A stretch of DNA of 64,000 nucleotides from Bacteroidales bacterium (GTDB taxonomy: Bacteria > Bacteroidota > Bacteroidia > Bacteroidales > UBA932), in NCBI GenBank assembly GCA_023667095.1, contig JAMPAT010000001.1, forward strand, positions 169,809 to 233,808, in the 5' to 3' direction. The notes beneath the pieces were generated by a model that did no database searches, was not told the DNA's origin, and worked only from the letters and a program-made list of their open reading frames with translations. The translations under genes and the position numbers were made by a program. Shown here piece after piece: positions 34,467 through 42,733 of the stretch (within the stretch, counting starts at the first letter, position 1; each line of letters opens with the position of its first letter).

Positions 34467-36094
34467 TGAAACGCTTCTGTCTATTTATATCTGTGCTTGC
34501 CCTGGCGGTTTCGTCATGGGCAGGCCCATTGAAATGCGACCGCTCAGCGATTGCTGTCATTCCGCAGCCGCAGAAGATGGTGACCGGAGACAAGGTGTTC
34601 TGCCTGAAGCCCTCTTCCGGAATCTGTCTTCTCTCTGATGACGCGGACCTGAAATTCTCCGTTGACCTTCTTGGACGCCATCTGTCGCCTGTATTCGGCA
34701 GGCCTCTGGAGCAGAAGGAAAAGGCGGCAGTGCGGATTGTGCTCTCCCCGGCCATGAAGCGTGACGCCTATAGCCTCAAGGTCGGTTCCAAAGGTGTGGA
34801 TATTGTCGCCGGTTCTGCCAGTGGTGCCTTCTATGCCTGCCAGACATTGCTCCAGCTTATGCCTGTGGCAATGCCTTCAGACGGTTCCGCCACTGGAATT
34901 GAAATCCCTTACGTTGATATTGAGGATGCACCGGTGTATCAGTTGAGGTCGATGATGCTTGACTGTTCACGCCATTTCTTCACAGTGGATGAAATCAAGG
35001 ATCTTCTCGACCTACTTGCCATGCACAAGATGAATTCTTTCCATTGGCATCTTACTGACAGCCAGGGCTGGAGGCTCGAAATCAAGAAATATCCGGAACT
35101 TACCCGTATAGGCAATTACCGTCCGTACACTGTCAGATGGCCTTCATGGAAGCCGAACGACATCCCTGTTGACGGATACTACACCCAGGAACAGGTGCGT
35201 GACATCATACGCTATGCCGCCGAAAGGTTCATCTCTATTATCCCTGAAATCGACATCCCTGGCCATTCCAATGCTGCACTGGCTTCATACCAGTGGCTCG
35301 GATGCCGTGGCGAGGGCTATAAAGTGCTGCCGAATTTCATGATTAGCAAGGAAGTCTTCTGCCCGGGAAAGGAGACAACGTTTGAATTCCTCGAGAATGT
35401 CCTTGCAGAGATTATTGAACTCTTCCCGTCTGAATATATCCATATCGGAGGTGATGAATGCCCTAAGGATGAGTGGATGAAATGCCCTCATTGCCAGAAA
35501 AGGATAGCGGACGAGGGACTTCAGGACGAGAAGGCCCTGCAGAGCTATACCATACGGCGTGTCGAGAAATTCATCCGTTCTAAAGGGCGCAAGCTTGTCG
35601 GCTGGGATGAAATTTCCGAGGGAGGACTCAGCACAACGGCTGTTGTCATGCAGAGATATTTCGGTGACCGTGCCCGGAAGGTGTTCGCCAACGGCAACTA
35701 TTCAATCCTTTGCCCGAATTTCTATTGCTATTTCGACTATTACCAGGTACCGGAGGCGGAACATGCCAATGAACCTTATTGCCATATCGGAAGCAACAAG
35801 AACCTCAATGTCGAGTGTGCCTATAGCCTTGACCCGGCCAGGGATTACACCCCAATGGAGATGAAGCAGGTTCTCGGTCTCGAGTGCAACCTGTGGACAG
35901 AGCATGTGCCTGATTTCAATATGCTGCAGTACAAGCTCCTTCCACGTCTTGATGCATTCAGTGAGGCTGCCTGGACAGCTTCTCCTGACAGAAGCTATGA
36001 GGAGTTCCTTAAAAGGCTGTCCGTAATGGTATCACGCTATGATGCGATGGGGCTTACAAACTATGCAAAGCATGCGTTCACAGATAAAGAGTAG
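34466..36094 (+). CDS. GH20 beta-N-acetylhexosaminidase
   Basis: 542 residues: signal peptide (VLALAVSSWA), GH20b N-terminal alpha/beta domain (about 30-150, VDIVAGSASGAFYACQTLLQL) and the TIM-barrel catalytic domain. Key motifs are MHKMNSFHWHLTDSQGWR (binds the sugar) and IHIGGDECPKDEW, whose Asp-Glu pair near 329-330 is the catalytic acid set. It removes terminal GlcNAc or GalNAc by substrate-assisted catalysis, probably in the periplasm since no lipobox is seen. It overlaps the upstream gene by one base, so it belongs to the susCD operon. Confidence 0.94.
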   Translation: MKRFCLFISVLALAVSSWAGPLKCDRSAIAVIPQPQKMVTGDKVFCLKPSSGICLLSDDADLKFSVDLLGRHLSPVFGRPLEQKEKAAVRIVLSPAMKRDAYSLKVGSKGVDIVAGSASGAFYACQTLLQLMPVAMPSDGSATGIEIPYVDIEDAPVYQLRSMMLDCSRHFFTVDEIKDLLDLLAMHKMNSFHWHLTDSQGWRLEIKKYPELTRIGNYRPYTVRWPSWKPNDIPVDGYYTQEQVRDIIRYAAERFISIIPEIDIPGHSNAALASYQWLGCRGEGYKVLPNFMISKEVFCPGKETTFEFLENVLAEIIELFPSEYIHIGGDECPKDEWMKCPHCQKRIADEGLQDEKALQSYTIRRVEKFIRSKGRKLVGWDEISEGGLSTTAVVMQRYFGDRARKVFANGNYSILCPNFYCYFDYYQVPEAEHANEPYCHIGSNKNLNVECAYSLDPARDYTPMEMKQVLGLECNLWTEHVPDFNMLQYKLLPRLDAFSEAAWTASPDRSYEEFLKRLSVMVSRYDAMGLTNYAKHAFTDKE

Positions 36095-36098
36095 ATTT

Positions 36099-37178
36099 AT
36101 GGGACACTTGTACCGTGCTGCCGTCATCTGCCTGATCGCATGCGGAAGCCTTTCGCTCCTTGCGCAGAACAGGGCTGACCCGCAGCGTCTCCAGGACAAG
36201 GATTCTTTTTCCATGATTCTTCTCGGGGACCCGCAGGGATATACAAAGTATGACATATATCAGCCGATCTTTGAGCTTTGCACAGCCTGGATTGCTGACA
36301 ATGTGCCAAATCTGAACATCAGGGCGGTACTTTGCACGGGTGACCTTGTCGAACAGAACGAGAGCTTTGTCCAGGATGACAGGATGGTCAACCAGACCAG
36401 CAGGGAGATGTGGGAGTCAGCCTCACGCTCCCTTGCCCGTCTGGACGGGAAAGTCCCGTATGTCATCTCTCCCGGCAACCATGACTATGGCTACAGACGT
36501 TCGGAGAACGGGATGACCCATTTCCCTGAATATTTCCCTTTTGAGAGGAACCCGTGCTGGAGGGATATCTGTGTAGCTGCATATCCCAACAGGAACGGCA
36601 TAATGTCCATAGAGAATGCAGCCTTTGAACTTGAAGATGCCAACTGGGGCAGCCTTCTCATTGTCACTACCGAGTTCGCCCCCCGCGATGAAGTCCTTGA
36701 CTGGGTGTCAGGGCTGATTTCGCAGGAAAGGTACAGGAACCATAAGGTTATTTTCATGACGCATTCATTCCTGTATGAGAATACGGCTGAGAGAACTGAC
36801 AATGAAAGCTACGCCATAGCTCCGCGCAACTGGGGCAAGGCTGTATGGGAAAAGCTTGTCTCCAGATCCTCCAATATCGTGCTTGTCATCTGCGGGCACA
36901 AGGGACATCCGGGAGGATTCAATGACTCTGTCGCCTACAGGGTAGACAAGAATGCCGCAGGGCGTCCAGTGCACCAGATGATGTTCAATGTCCAGGCCAT
37001 CGGCGGAGGATGGGACGGAAACGGTGGAGACGGATGGCTCCGCATCCTTGAATTCATGCCTGACGGAAGGACCATAAAGGTACGTACCTATTCCCCTCTG
37101 TTCGGCATCTCCCCGTCTACCAGGCATCTGGCCAACAGGACGGACAGCTTTGACCAGTTTGACATGGTAATAAAATAA
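36099..37178 (+). CDS. Secreted calcineurin-like metallophosphoesterase
   Basis: 359 residues from ATG 36099, 4 nt after the GH20 stop (an upstream start at 36039 would overlap it). A signal peptide (VICLIACGSLSLLAQ) is followed by the metal-binding motif series: LGDPQGY, CTGDLVEQN, SPGNHDYGY, FMTHSF and CGHKGHPGG. The family includes phosphatases, phosphodiesterases and sphingomyelinase-like enzymes. Its place in a hexosamine locus suggests action on a phosphorylated or phosphodiester-linked glycan. Confidence 0.85.
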   Translation: MGHLYRAAVICLIACGSLSLLAQNRADPQRLQDKDSFSMILLGDPQGYTKYDIYQPIFELCTAWIADNVPNLNIRAVLCTGDLVEQNESFVQDDRMVNQTSREMWESASRSLARLDGKVPYVISPGNHDYGYRRSENGMTHFPEYFPFERNPCWRDICVAAYPNRNGIMSIENAAFELEDANWGSLLIVTTEFAPRDEVLDWVSGLISQERYRNHKVIFMTHSFLYENTAERTDNESYAIAPRNWGKAVWEKLVSRSSNIVLVICGHKGHPGGFNDSVAYRVDKNAAGRPVHQMMFNVQAIGGGWDGNGGDGWLRILEFMPDGRTIKVRTYSPLFGISPSTRHLANRTDSFDQFDMVIK

Positions 37179-37188
37179 TTCAGAAATT

Positions 37189-38298
37189 ATGCAACAGAAA
37201 TCCGGACGCCTCATGTCCATAGATGCCCTGAGAGGCTTCGACATGCTTTTCATAATGGGCTTCACAGGCCTTGTCATCAATATCTGCAAGCTTTTCCCGT
37301 CAGGGGCCGAATGCTGGCTTGCAAAGACAATGAAGCATGTCCCTTGGGACGGGCTTACCCACCACGATACGATTTTTCCGCTCTTCCTCTTCATCGCAGG
37401 ACTGTCATTCCCGTTCTCATTTGCAAAGCAGAGGGAACAGGGCAAGCCGATGAAGGATATAGTCCTGAAGATTTTCAGACGCGGCCTTACACTTGTCTGC
37501 CTCGGCATAATCTGCAATGGCTTACTGAGGTTTGACTTCGCCAATCTCCGTATTGCCAGCGTGCTTGGCAGGATCGGTCTCGCATGGATGTTTGCTGCGC
37601 TTCTGTATGTCTATTTCAAGCCGGCAGCCCGCGCTGTCATAGCGGCAGTAATCCTGGTTGCCTATTGGCTTCTGATCTGCTACGTGCCTGCCCCTGACGT
37701 ACCGGGCGGAGACCCTCTTTCCATGCAGGGCTGTTTTGTTGGGTATGTGGACAGGATTCTTCTGCCGGGACGTCTGATATATGACGGAGGACGTTTTGAC
37801 CCTGAAGGGCTGCTGAGCACAGTCCCGTCAATTGTGACAGCAATGCTTGGAATGTTTACAGGTGAGTTTGTGCGCTCCGGGAAGCTGGATGGGGCAAAGA
37901 AGGCTGGATATATGGGCATTGCCTCCCTGGTCCTGCTTGCAGCCGGGCTTCTGTGGAGCCTTGTCTTCCCTCTCAACAAGATGCTGTGGAGCAGTTCTTT
38001 CGTGCTGGTTGTCGGAGCCTATTCACTCGCCCTGTTTGCACTGTTCTATTATATAATAGATGTGAAGGGGTATCAGAGGTGGACATTCTTTTTCCGTGTA
38101 ATAGGGATGAACTCCATAACTATCTATGTGGCCCAGAGCATAATAGATTTCAATAAGATTGACCGTTTCTTCCTCGGAGGGCTGGCCGACATGCTGCCTC
38201 CTGAGTGGGGCGCGGTTGTCCTTAGTGCCGGATATGTCGCAGCCTGCTGGCTATTCCTCTATTTCCTCTACAGGAAACAGGTATTCCTCAAAGTCTAA
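37189..38298 (+). CDS. NagX-like/DUF5009 inner-membrane protein
   Basis: 369 residues with about ten membrane helices. The N-terminal RLMSIDALRGFDMLFIMGF and HHDTIFPLFLFIAG are hallmarks of the COG4299/DUF5009 family. This includes NagX, a proposed GlcNAc permease component, and heparan-alpha-glucosaminide N-acetyltransferase (HGSNAT). With the upstream GH20 enzyme, transport or transmembrane acetylation of amino sugars is the likely role. It begins 10 nt after the phosphoesterase and closes the operon. Confidence 0.82.
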   Translation: MQQKSGRLMSIDALRGFDMLFIMGFTGLVINICKLFPSGAECWLAKTMKHVPWDGLTHHDTIFPLFLFIAGLSFPFSFAKQREQGKPMKDIVLKIFRRGLTLVCLGIICNGLLRFDFANLRIASVLGRIGLAWMFAALLYVYFKPAARAVIAAVILVAYWLLICYVPAPDVPGGDPLSMQGCFVGYVDRILLPGRLIYDGGRFDPEGLLSTVPSIVTAMLGMFTGEFVRSGKLDGAKKAGYMGIASLVLLAAGLLWSLVFPLNKMLWSSSFVLVVGAYSLALFALFYYIIDVKGYQRWTFFFRVIGMNSITIYVAQSIIDFNKIDRFFLGGLADMLPPEWGAVVLSAGYVAACWLFLYFLYRKQVFLKV

Positions 38299-38301
38299 AA
38301 G

Positions 38302-38388
38302 ACCAACCTGGCACGCCAATATGCCTCATAATGCATATGTTAAATACAAACGGTGCAGGTTGGTCACAATATCTGCCAACCTGCACCG
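38302..38388. repeat. Dispersed palindrome related to the 595-842 array
   Basis: Between the convergent ends of the NagX-like gene and cysS lies ACCAACCTG (38302-38310), then CGGTGCAGGTTGG (38351-38363) paired with CCAACCTGCACCG (38376-38388), a 13-bp stem with a 12-nt loop. The core CAGGTTGG-N12-CCAACCTG is the same as in the 73-bp array. It may work as a bidirectional terminator here. Confidence 0.85.
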
Positions 38389-38481
38389 CCTTATTGCTTA
38401 TCTATGTACTTCCGGAATATTTTTACAAATTCCCTGGGTCACCAGTACCGCTATCCAGCCTTCTGATGGTTACCCCGGGTG

Positions 38482-40050
38482 CTATTCCAGGGTCCACTCC
38501 ACAGTGCCGTCCTTGGTGTCCTTTATCTGGATACCGATGGCCTTGAGCTCATCACGGATGCGGTCAGAGGTAGCCCAGTCCTTTGCTGCCTTTGCAGCCT
38601 TCCTCTGCTCCAGTACAAGGCCCATAAGCCCGTCAATTGTCTTAGTCGCCTTGCCGCCTTCGTTGCTCTCGTCTTTCAGGCCGAGCACGCCGGAGACAAT
38701 GTCATCGAACAGCTGTAGCAATGTCGCGAAGTCGCCTTTTGACAGCGTGACCTTCCTGTCTTTTGCCGAATTGATTATGCGCACTGCATCAAAGATATGC
38801 GAAAGCGCGACCGGCGTGTTCATGTCATCACACAGCGACTCATACACATTGTCAAAAATCTTGCGTACCTCCTCTGAGTCTGCGGTGCAGGTTTCCGGTG
38901 CGGTAGCTGTGTTGAACTCACCGTATGCCATCTCGTACACCTTGTGTCCGCGTGTTCCGGTAGAAACTGATTCAACTCCTGCTGCAGCGGCGAGTTCCCT
39001 TAGGTCCTTTGCTGCCTGGAGTACCTTCTTGAGGCCTTTCTCCGCTGCCTGCAGTGCCTCGTTGCTGAAATCGAGCGTACTGCGGTAGTGTGCCTGCAGG
39101 ATGAAGAACCTGATTGTCATCGGCGAATAAGCCTGCTCAAGCAGCTTGTGTGTCCCTGTGAACAGTTCCTCAAGAGTGATGAAGTTGCCCAGTGACTTGC
39201 CCATCTTCTTGCCGTTGATGGTTATCATGTTGTTGTGCATCCAGTATCTTACTCCGCCGGTTCCGCGCGATGCTGTGTTCTGTGCAAGCTCGCATTCATG
39301 GTGAGGGAACATCAGGTCCATTCCGCCTCCGTGGATGTCGAATTCCTTCCCGAGATATTTCTCGCTCATTGCAGAGCACTCCAGATGCCAGCCCGGGAAA
39401 CCCTCGCTCCATGGTGAAGGCCACCTCATGATATGCTCCGGCGAAGCCTTTTTCCACAATGCGAAATCATACGGTGCATGCTTGTCCTCCTGGCCGTCCA
39501 GGCTGCGTGTCCCCTCGCGTGTCTCGTCAAGGGTACGTCCGGACAATATTCCGTATCTGTGGTCCCTGTCATATTTCTGTACATCGAAATATATTGAGCC
39601 GTTGCTTTCGTAGGCATATCCTGCCTCAAGGATTTTCTTCACAAGCGCAATCTGCTCGATGATATGTCCTGAGGCCCTCGGCTCTATTGACGGTGGAGCG
39701 ACATTCAGTGCCTCCATCGCCTGGTGGTAGCGCAGTGTGTATTCCTGCACGACCTCCATAGGCTCCAGCTGCTCCAGGCGTGCCTTCTTTGCAATCTTGT
39801 CCTCTCCCTCGTCCGCATCCTGCTCAAGGTGTCCGACATCGGTTATGTTCCTTACGTACCTTACCTTGTAGCCGAGATGCCTCAGGAGCTTCACCAGGAC
39901 ATCGTAGGTCACTCCTGGCCTTGCATGCCCGAGATGTGCATCCCCATAGACTGTCGGACCGCAGACATACAGCCCTGCATGCCCTGGGTTGACAGGGACG
40001 AAAAGTTCCTTCTTATGTGTCAGTGTATCGGTAATATACAAGTCTTTCAT
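38482..40050 (-). CDS. cysS: Cysteinyl-tRNA synthetase
   Basis: 522 residues, class I synthetase that charges tRNA-Cys. Zn ligand Cys30 in [18 protein letters not shown], which also holds the HIGH-type motif (HLGH); [14 protein letters not shown] and [18 protein letters not shown] complete the zinc and substrate site. KKMGKSLGN is the KMSKS-type motif. The C-terminal helical domain ends [12 protein letters not shown]. Longer than E. coli CysRS (461) through helical insertions, as is common in Bacteroidales. Confidence 0.97.
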   Translation of the reverse strand: MKDLYITDTLTHKKELFVPVNPGHAGLYVCGPTVYGDAHLGHARPGVTYDVLVKLLRHLGYKVRYVRNITDVGHLEQDADEGEDKIAKKARLEQLEPMEVVQEYTLRYHQAMEALNVAPPSIEPRASGHIIEQIALVKKILEAGYAYESNGSIYFDVQKYDRDHRYGILSGRTLDETREGTRSLDGQEDKHAPYDFALWKKASPEHIMRWPSPWSEGFPGWHLECSAMSEKYLGKEFDIHGGGMDLMFPHHECELAQNTASRGTGGVRYWMHNNMITINGKKMGKSLGNFITLEELFTGTHKLLEQAYSPMTIRFFILQAHYRSTLDFSNEALQAAEKGLKKVLQAAKDLRELAAAAGVESVSTGTRGHKVYEMAYGEFNTATAPETCTADSEEVRKIFDNVYESLCDDMNTPVALSHIFDAVRIINSAKDRKVTLSKGDFATLLQLFDDIVSGVLGLKDESNEGGKATKTIDGLMGLVLEQRKAAKAAKDWATSDRIRDELKAIGIQIKDTKDGTVEWTLE

Positions 40051-40078
40051 GCTAAAAACATATAATATGAAAATGTGT

Positions 40079-40107
40079 CAACAAAACTTCGCGAAGATAG
40101 ATATTTT
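40079..40107. repeat. 29-bp direct repeat, left copy
   Basis: CAACAAAACTTCGCGAAGAT followed by AGATATTTT. It matches 42063-42091 at 28 of 29 bases. The pair flanks the C10 peptidase and its small partner, as expected for the ends of an inserted cassette. Confidence 0.85.
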
Positions 40108-40122
40108 AAAATTGGGAACAAA
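40092..40122 (-). promoter_or_regulatory. Predicted cysS promoter
   Basis: On the minus strand, TTTG (40122-40119), 19 nt, then TATCTTCG (40099-40092), one base from TAnnTTTG. The -7 element lies inside the 29-bp repeat and the -33 element outside it. The leader to the cysS ATG would be about 35 nt. Confidence 0.5.
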
Positions 40123-40270
40123 GAAAATTTTTACCTGTGCAATCGTCATTTTATATGGTTGTGGAGTGTGCCACGTTCCGCTTGTAAAAGTCAGATTTGA
40201 TATAAACTTTAAATAAGATGAAAGTTGCGGACAACTTAGCACAGAATGACTCTCCAAACAATGAAAACTA

Positions 40271-40300
40271 TTGTCATTCAAATTATTTTTATTATTTTTG
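40271..40300 (+). promoter_or_regulatory. Predicted promoter of the C10 peptidase gene
   Basis: TTG (40271-40273), a 19-nt spacer and TATTTTTG (40293-40300), an exact TAnnTTTG. It lies about 95 nt before the start codon. Confidence 0.55.
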
Positions 40301-40394
40301 GAGCAAATGCTGCGATTTGCAGCAAAAGGTTCTGTTGGCATAGCATGTCTTTAGTTCCACAATGAAAACTGATAACCTTTAAAATGTTGTTGCC

Positions 40395-41641
40395 ATGAAA
40401 AAAATGTTTTTTTTCGCCGTACTGTTGGCCTCTTGTTCTGCAATTGGGGATAATTTGCAAGTGGAGAGCCATGACAAAGAATCAAACCTGATTACTCCAG
40501 ATGAAGCTGTGTCGAATTTATTGCAATTTGTCGAAACTCATAATGGAGTAACAACAAAAGTGTCTGATGTCTTGGGACTTGACATCCGTGATATTGAAAC
40601 ATTTGGCGGGATACAACTTCATCCTGGAACAAAGGCAGCTTCAGCTACCGGATTGCCTGATACTTTGGTCTATATTGCCAATCTGAATGACGGCTTTGCC
40701 GTAATGTCCGCTAACAGGAAACTGGATTATGATGTGTTTTGTGTAACGGAGTCTGGGGAGTTGCATGCTGAAGATTTTGTTTCCGCATATGAAAAATTAT
40801 GTGTGACCAAAGGCGATATGCTTGATGAAGAGGTAAGTAAAATGTATCAAGGAGAAGAAATCGTTTCTTCAATCCTGTTGTCTTCAATTATAAATAATTA
40901 TTATACGGAAATAGCTGATACTGTGAATACCGGTGAAATGTATCCGGATAATCCTCCTGTCCCGAAGAAGTATGGGCCTTTTATCAAGACAAAATGGTCT
41001 AATACTAACATCGCTCCATTTAATTCATATACTCCTGATAATGCAGTGCCTGGGTGTGTGTCAATAGCTGTAGCTCAGATAATGGAATGTAACAGATGTT
41101 CCAATACGATGAATTTTAATGGTGTAGAGTGTAATTGGGATGATATGGAGACAGTGTGTAGATATGACAATATTTATTATTATGGTACGGCAGCTGCACA
41201 AGCGCAAGTTGGTAATTTTATTTGTCAGATAGGGAAAAAGGAAAATTGTTATATCAGATATGATAATGGCAGCTGGGCGATGGCTGATGGAGCGAAAAGG
41301 ACTTTTTCAAACTATGGATACAGAAATGTCACTAAGCGTACAGGGTTTGCATTGGCTGACCAGAAAGCAGTTTCTTCTCAGCTTAAAGCCGGCAGGCCTG
41401 TGTATATGGGGGATGTGCTCCTAAGACTACGACTGATGGGCATGCTTGGGTCATAGACGGCTTGACCGGGAATTATTATCACATTAATTGGGGTTGGGGT
41501 GGAGCAAGCGACGGATATTATGTGATAGGGTGTTTCAATACATCAGAGAGAAAATCATCCGATATTTTTTATGACTGCAATAAAGAAGAAGTGCAGCATA
41601 ATTACACATGGACCTATAGAATTGTTTTGTATGAACTGTAA
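40395..41641 (+). pseudogene. C10-family (streptopain-like) peptidase, frameshifted
   Basis: A lipoprotein-type signal (FAVLLASC), a propeptide-like region (AVSNLLQFV; YIANLNDGFAVMSANRKL) and a C10 cysteine-protease domain. Catalytic Cys is near residue 221 (PGCVSIAVAQIME). After AGRPVYMG the frame is lost in a run of five G (41408-41412) and stops at 41454-41456. With six G it would continue [16 protein letters not shown], containing the catalytic His, then [11 protein letters not shown] (active-site Trp/Asn region), to TAA 41639-41641, about 415 residues. Either a pseudogene, a phase-variable tract or a base-calling error. Probably exported; C10 proteases of gut Bacteroides act on host proteins. 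Confidence 0.88.
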
Positions 41642-41651
41642 TGTGATAAAA

Positions 41652-42038
41652 ATGAAACGGATATTCCTGTTGCTTTCAGTTTCGTTGATTGTATGTGGCT
41701 GCATTGGAAAGATAAAGAGTATGGGCTTTTCCAAAAGCGAAATCGTGTTTTCTGATGAAGCATCGTCAGACATTGTCTATAGCGATGTCCCTGCTGCCTT
41801 GGATGTGCTTAAGGAGGACGATACACCTGATTATGGATTCCCTTCTGAAGAAAACAGGACTCATGTTGAGGGAAACTGGGTTACAGTTACTATTGCCAAT
41901 GAAAACCAAATATCTGTTCAGGTCTCAGAAAATGTATCCGGCCAGACCAGAACGGCTGTTGTCAGTTTTCGGGGTCGCCAAAATCCAAATTATATTGATT
42001 CGATTCATATCATTCAAACTGCTGAATACGGTGATTAA
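41652..42038 (+). CDS. Small BACON-like lipoprotein beside the peptidase
   Basis: 128 residues from MKRIFLLL, 10 nt after the restored peptidase stop; the open frame upstream is peptidase sequence in another frame. Lipobox LIVCGC. The second half resembles a BACON/Ig-like fold: WVTVTIANENQISVQVSEN, then TRTAVVSFRG and IHIIQTA. In Bacteroides fragilis, C10 proteases are encoded with small inhibitor proteins, so an inhibitor role is possible, but a mere surface binding domain fits too. Part of the AT-rich cassette. Confidence 0.68.
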   Translation: MKRIFLLLSVSLIVCGCIGKIKSMGFSKSEIVFSDEASSDIVYSDVPAALDVLKEDDTPDYGFPSEENRTHVEGNWVTVTIANENQISVQVSENVSGQTRTAVVSFRGRQNPNYIDSIHIIQTAEYGD

Positions 42039-42062
42039 TCAATGATGCCGTAATCCGGCTTT

Positions 42063-42091
42063 CAACAAAACTTTGCGAAGATAGATATTTT
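42063..42091. repeat. 29-bp direct repeat, right copy
   Basis: Partner of 40079-40107, offset 1984 bp, with a single C/T difference. It sits about 18 bp before the purE -33 element, so the cassette entered the cysS-purE intergenic region. Confidence 0.85.
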
Positions 42092-42108
42092 TTACTGTAA
42101 ATTACCTA

Positions 42109-42138
42109 TTGAAGACGTGGAAAATTTGACTACCTTTG
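42109..42138 (+). promoter_or_regulatory. purE (pur operon) promoter
   Basis: TTG (42109-42111), a 19-nt spacer and TACCTTTG (42131-42138), an exact TAnnTTTG. The predicted leader to the purE ATG is about 108 nt; I see no known riboswitch in it. Confidence 0.7.
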
Positions 42139-42252
42139 CGCCTGTTTTGTGACGGGCGCAGTCTGCCGGATATGAGCAGGTCGAAAGGAAGGGGGGCATT
42201 GACTCCTGCACAGAATACAGCCAGCGGTATCTTACTCGCAAAGCAAATATAT

Positions 42253-42720
42253 ATGAAAGTTGGAATCATCATGGGCTCTACCAGCGACCTTGACGTAATG
42301 TCAGCTGCGATAGAGACACTTGCCGAATTTGGAGTCGAATTCGAGAAGCGTGTCATAAGCGCGCACAGGACTCCCGACCTGATGTTTGAATACGCCAGGA
42401 CTGCAAAGGAACGTGGTATAGACGTGATTATTGCTGGGGCAGGCGGAGCCGCACATGTAGCTGGTGTAGTGGCCGGACTTACAACGGTACCCGTAATCGG
42501 TGTCCCGATCAGGACCCAGACGATGGGAGGGCTTGACTCCCTTCTCTCAATAGTACAGATGCCGGGCGGCGTACCTGTCGCCACAGTCGCTATCAATGGT
42601 GCAAAGAATGCTGCGCTTCTTGCAGTGTCCATGCTCGCGATCCATGACGATGAACTCGGGCAGAAACTTGTCGAATACAGAAAGAAACAGACAGAAAAAG
42701 TTTTGAATTCTGAAATCTAA
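42253..42720 (+). CDS. purE: 5-(carboxyamino)imidazole ribonucleotide mutase
   Basis: 155 residues from [16 protein letters not shown]; the upstream ATG 42136 overlaps the promoter. PurE motifs: [18 protein letters not shown] (catalytic His) and [20 protein letters not shown], then [22 protein letters not shown]. It makes CAIR in de novo purine synthesis. No purK is in the window, so I cannot say from here whether it uses N5-CAIR or CO2 directly. It is the first gene of the pur run; purL starts 13 nt later. Confidence 0.95.
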   Translation: MKVGIIMGSTSDLDVMSAAIETLAEFGVEFEKRVISAHRTPDLMFEYARTAKERGIDVIIAGAGGAAHVAGVVAGLTTVPVIGVPIRTQTMGGLDSLLSIVQMPGGVPVATVAINGAKNAALLAVSMLAIHDDELGQKLVEYRKKQTEKVLNSEI

Positions 42721-42733
42721 TTGCTGAAATTCA

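Larger units (their letters stand above)
40051..40394. other. cysS to C10-peptidase intergenic region
   Basis: This 344-bp stretch holds the divergent promoters listed separately and the left 29-bp repeat (40079-40107). It is AT-rich compared with the surrounding genes. I see no RNA gene or coding frame in it. Confidence 0.6.

Noticed and set aside
42139..42252. Riboswitch in the purE leader
   Set aside because: The leader is about 108 nt, but I see no conserved purine, PRPP or other known aptamer core, only short stems.
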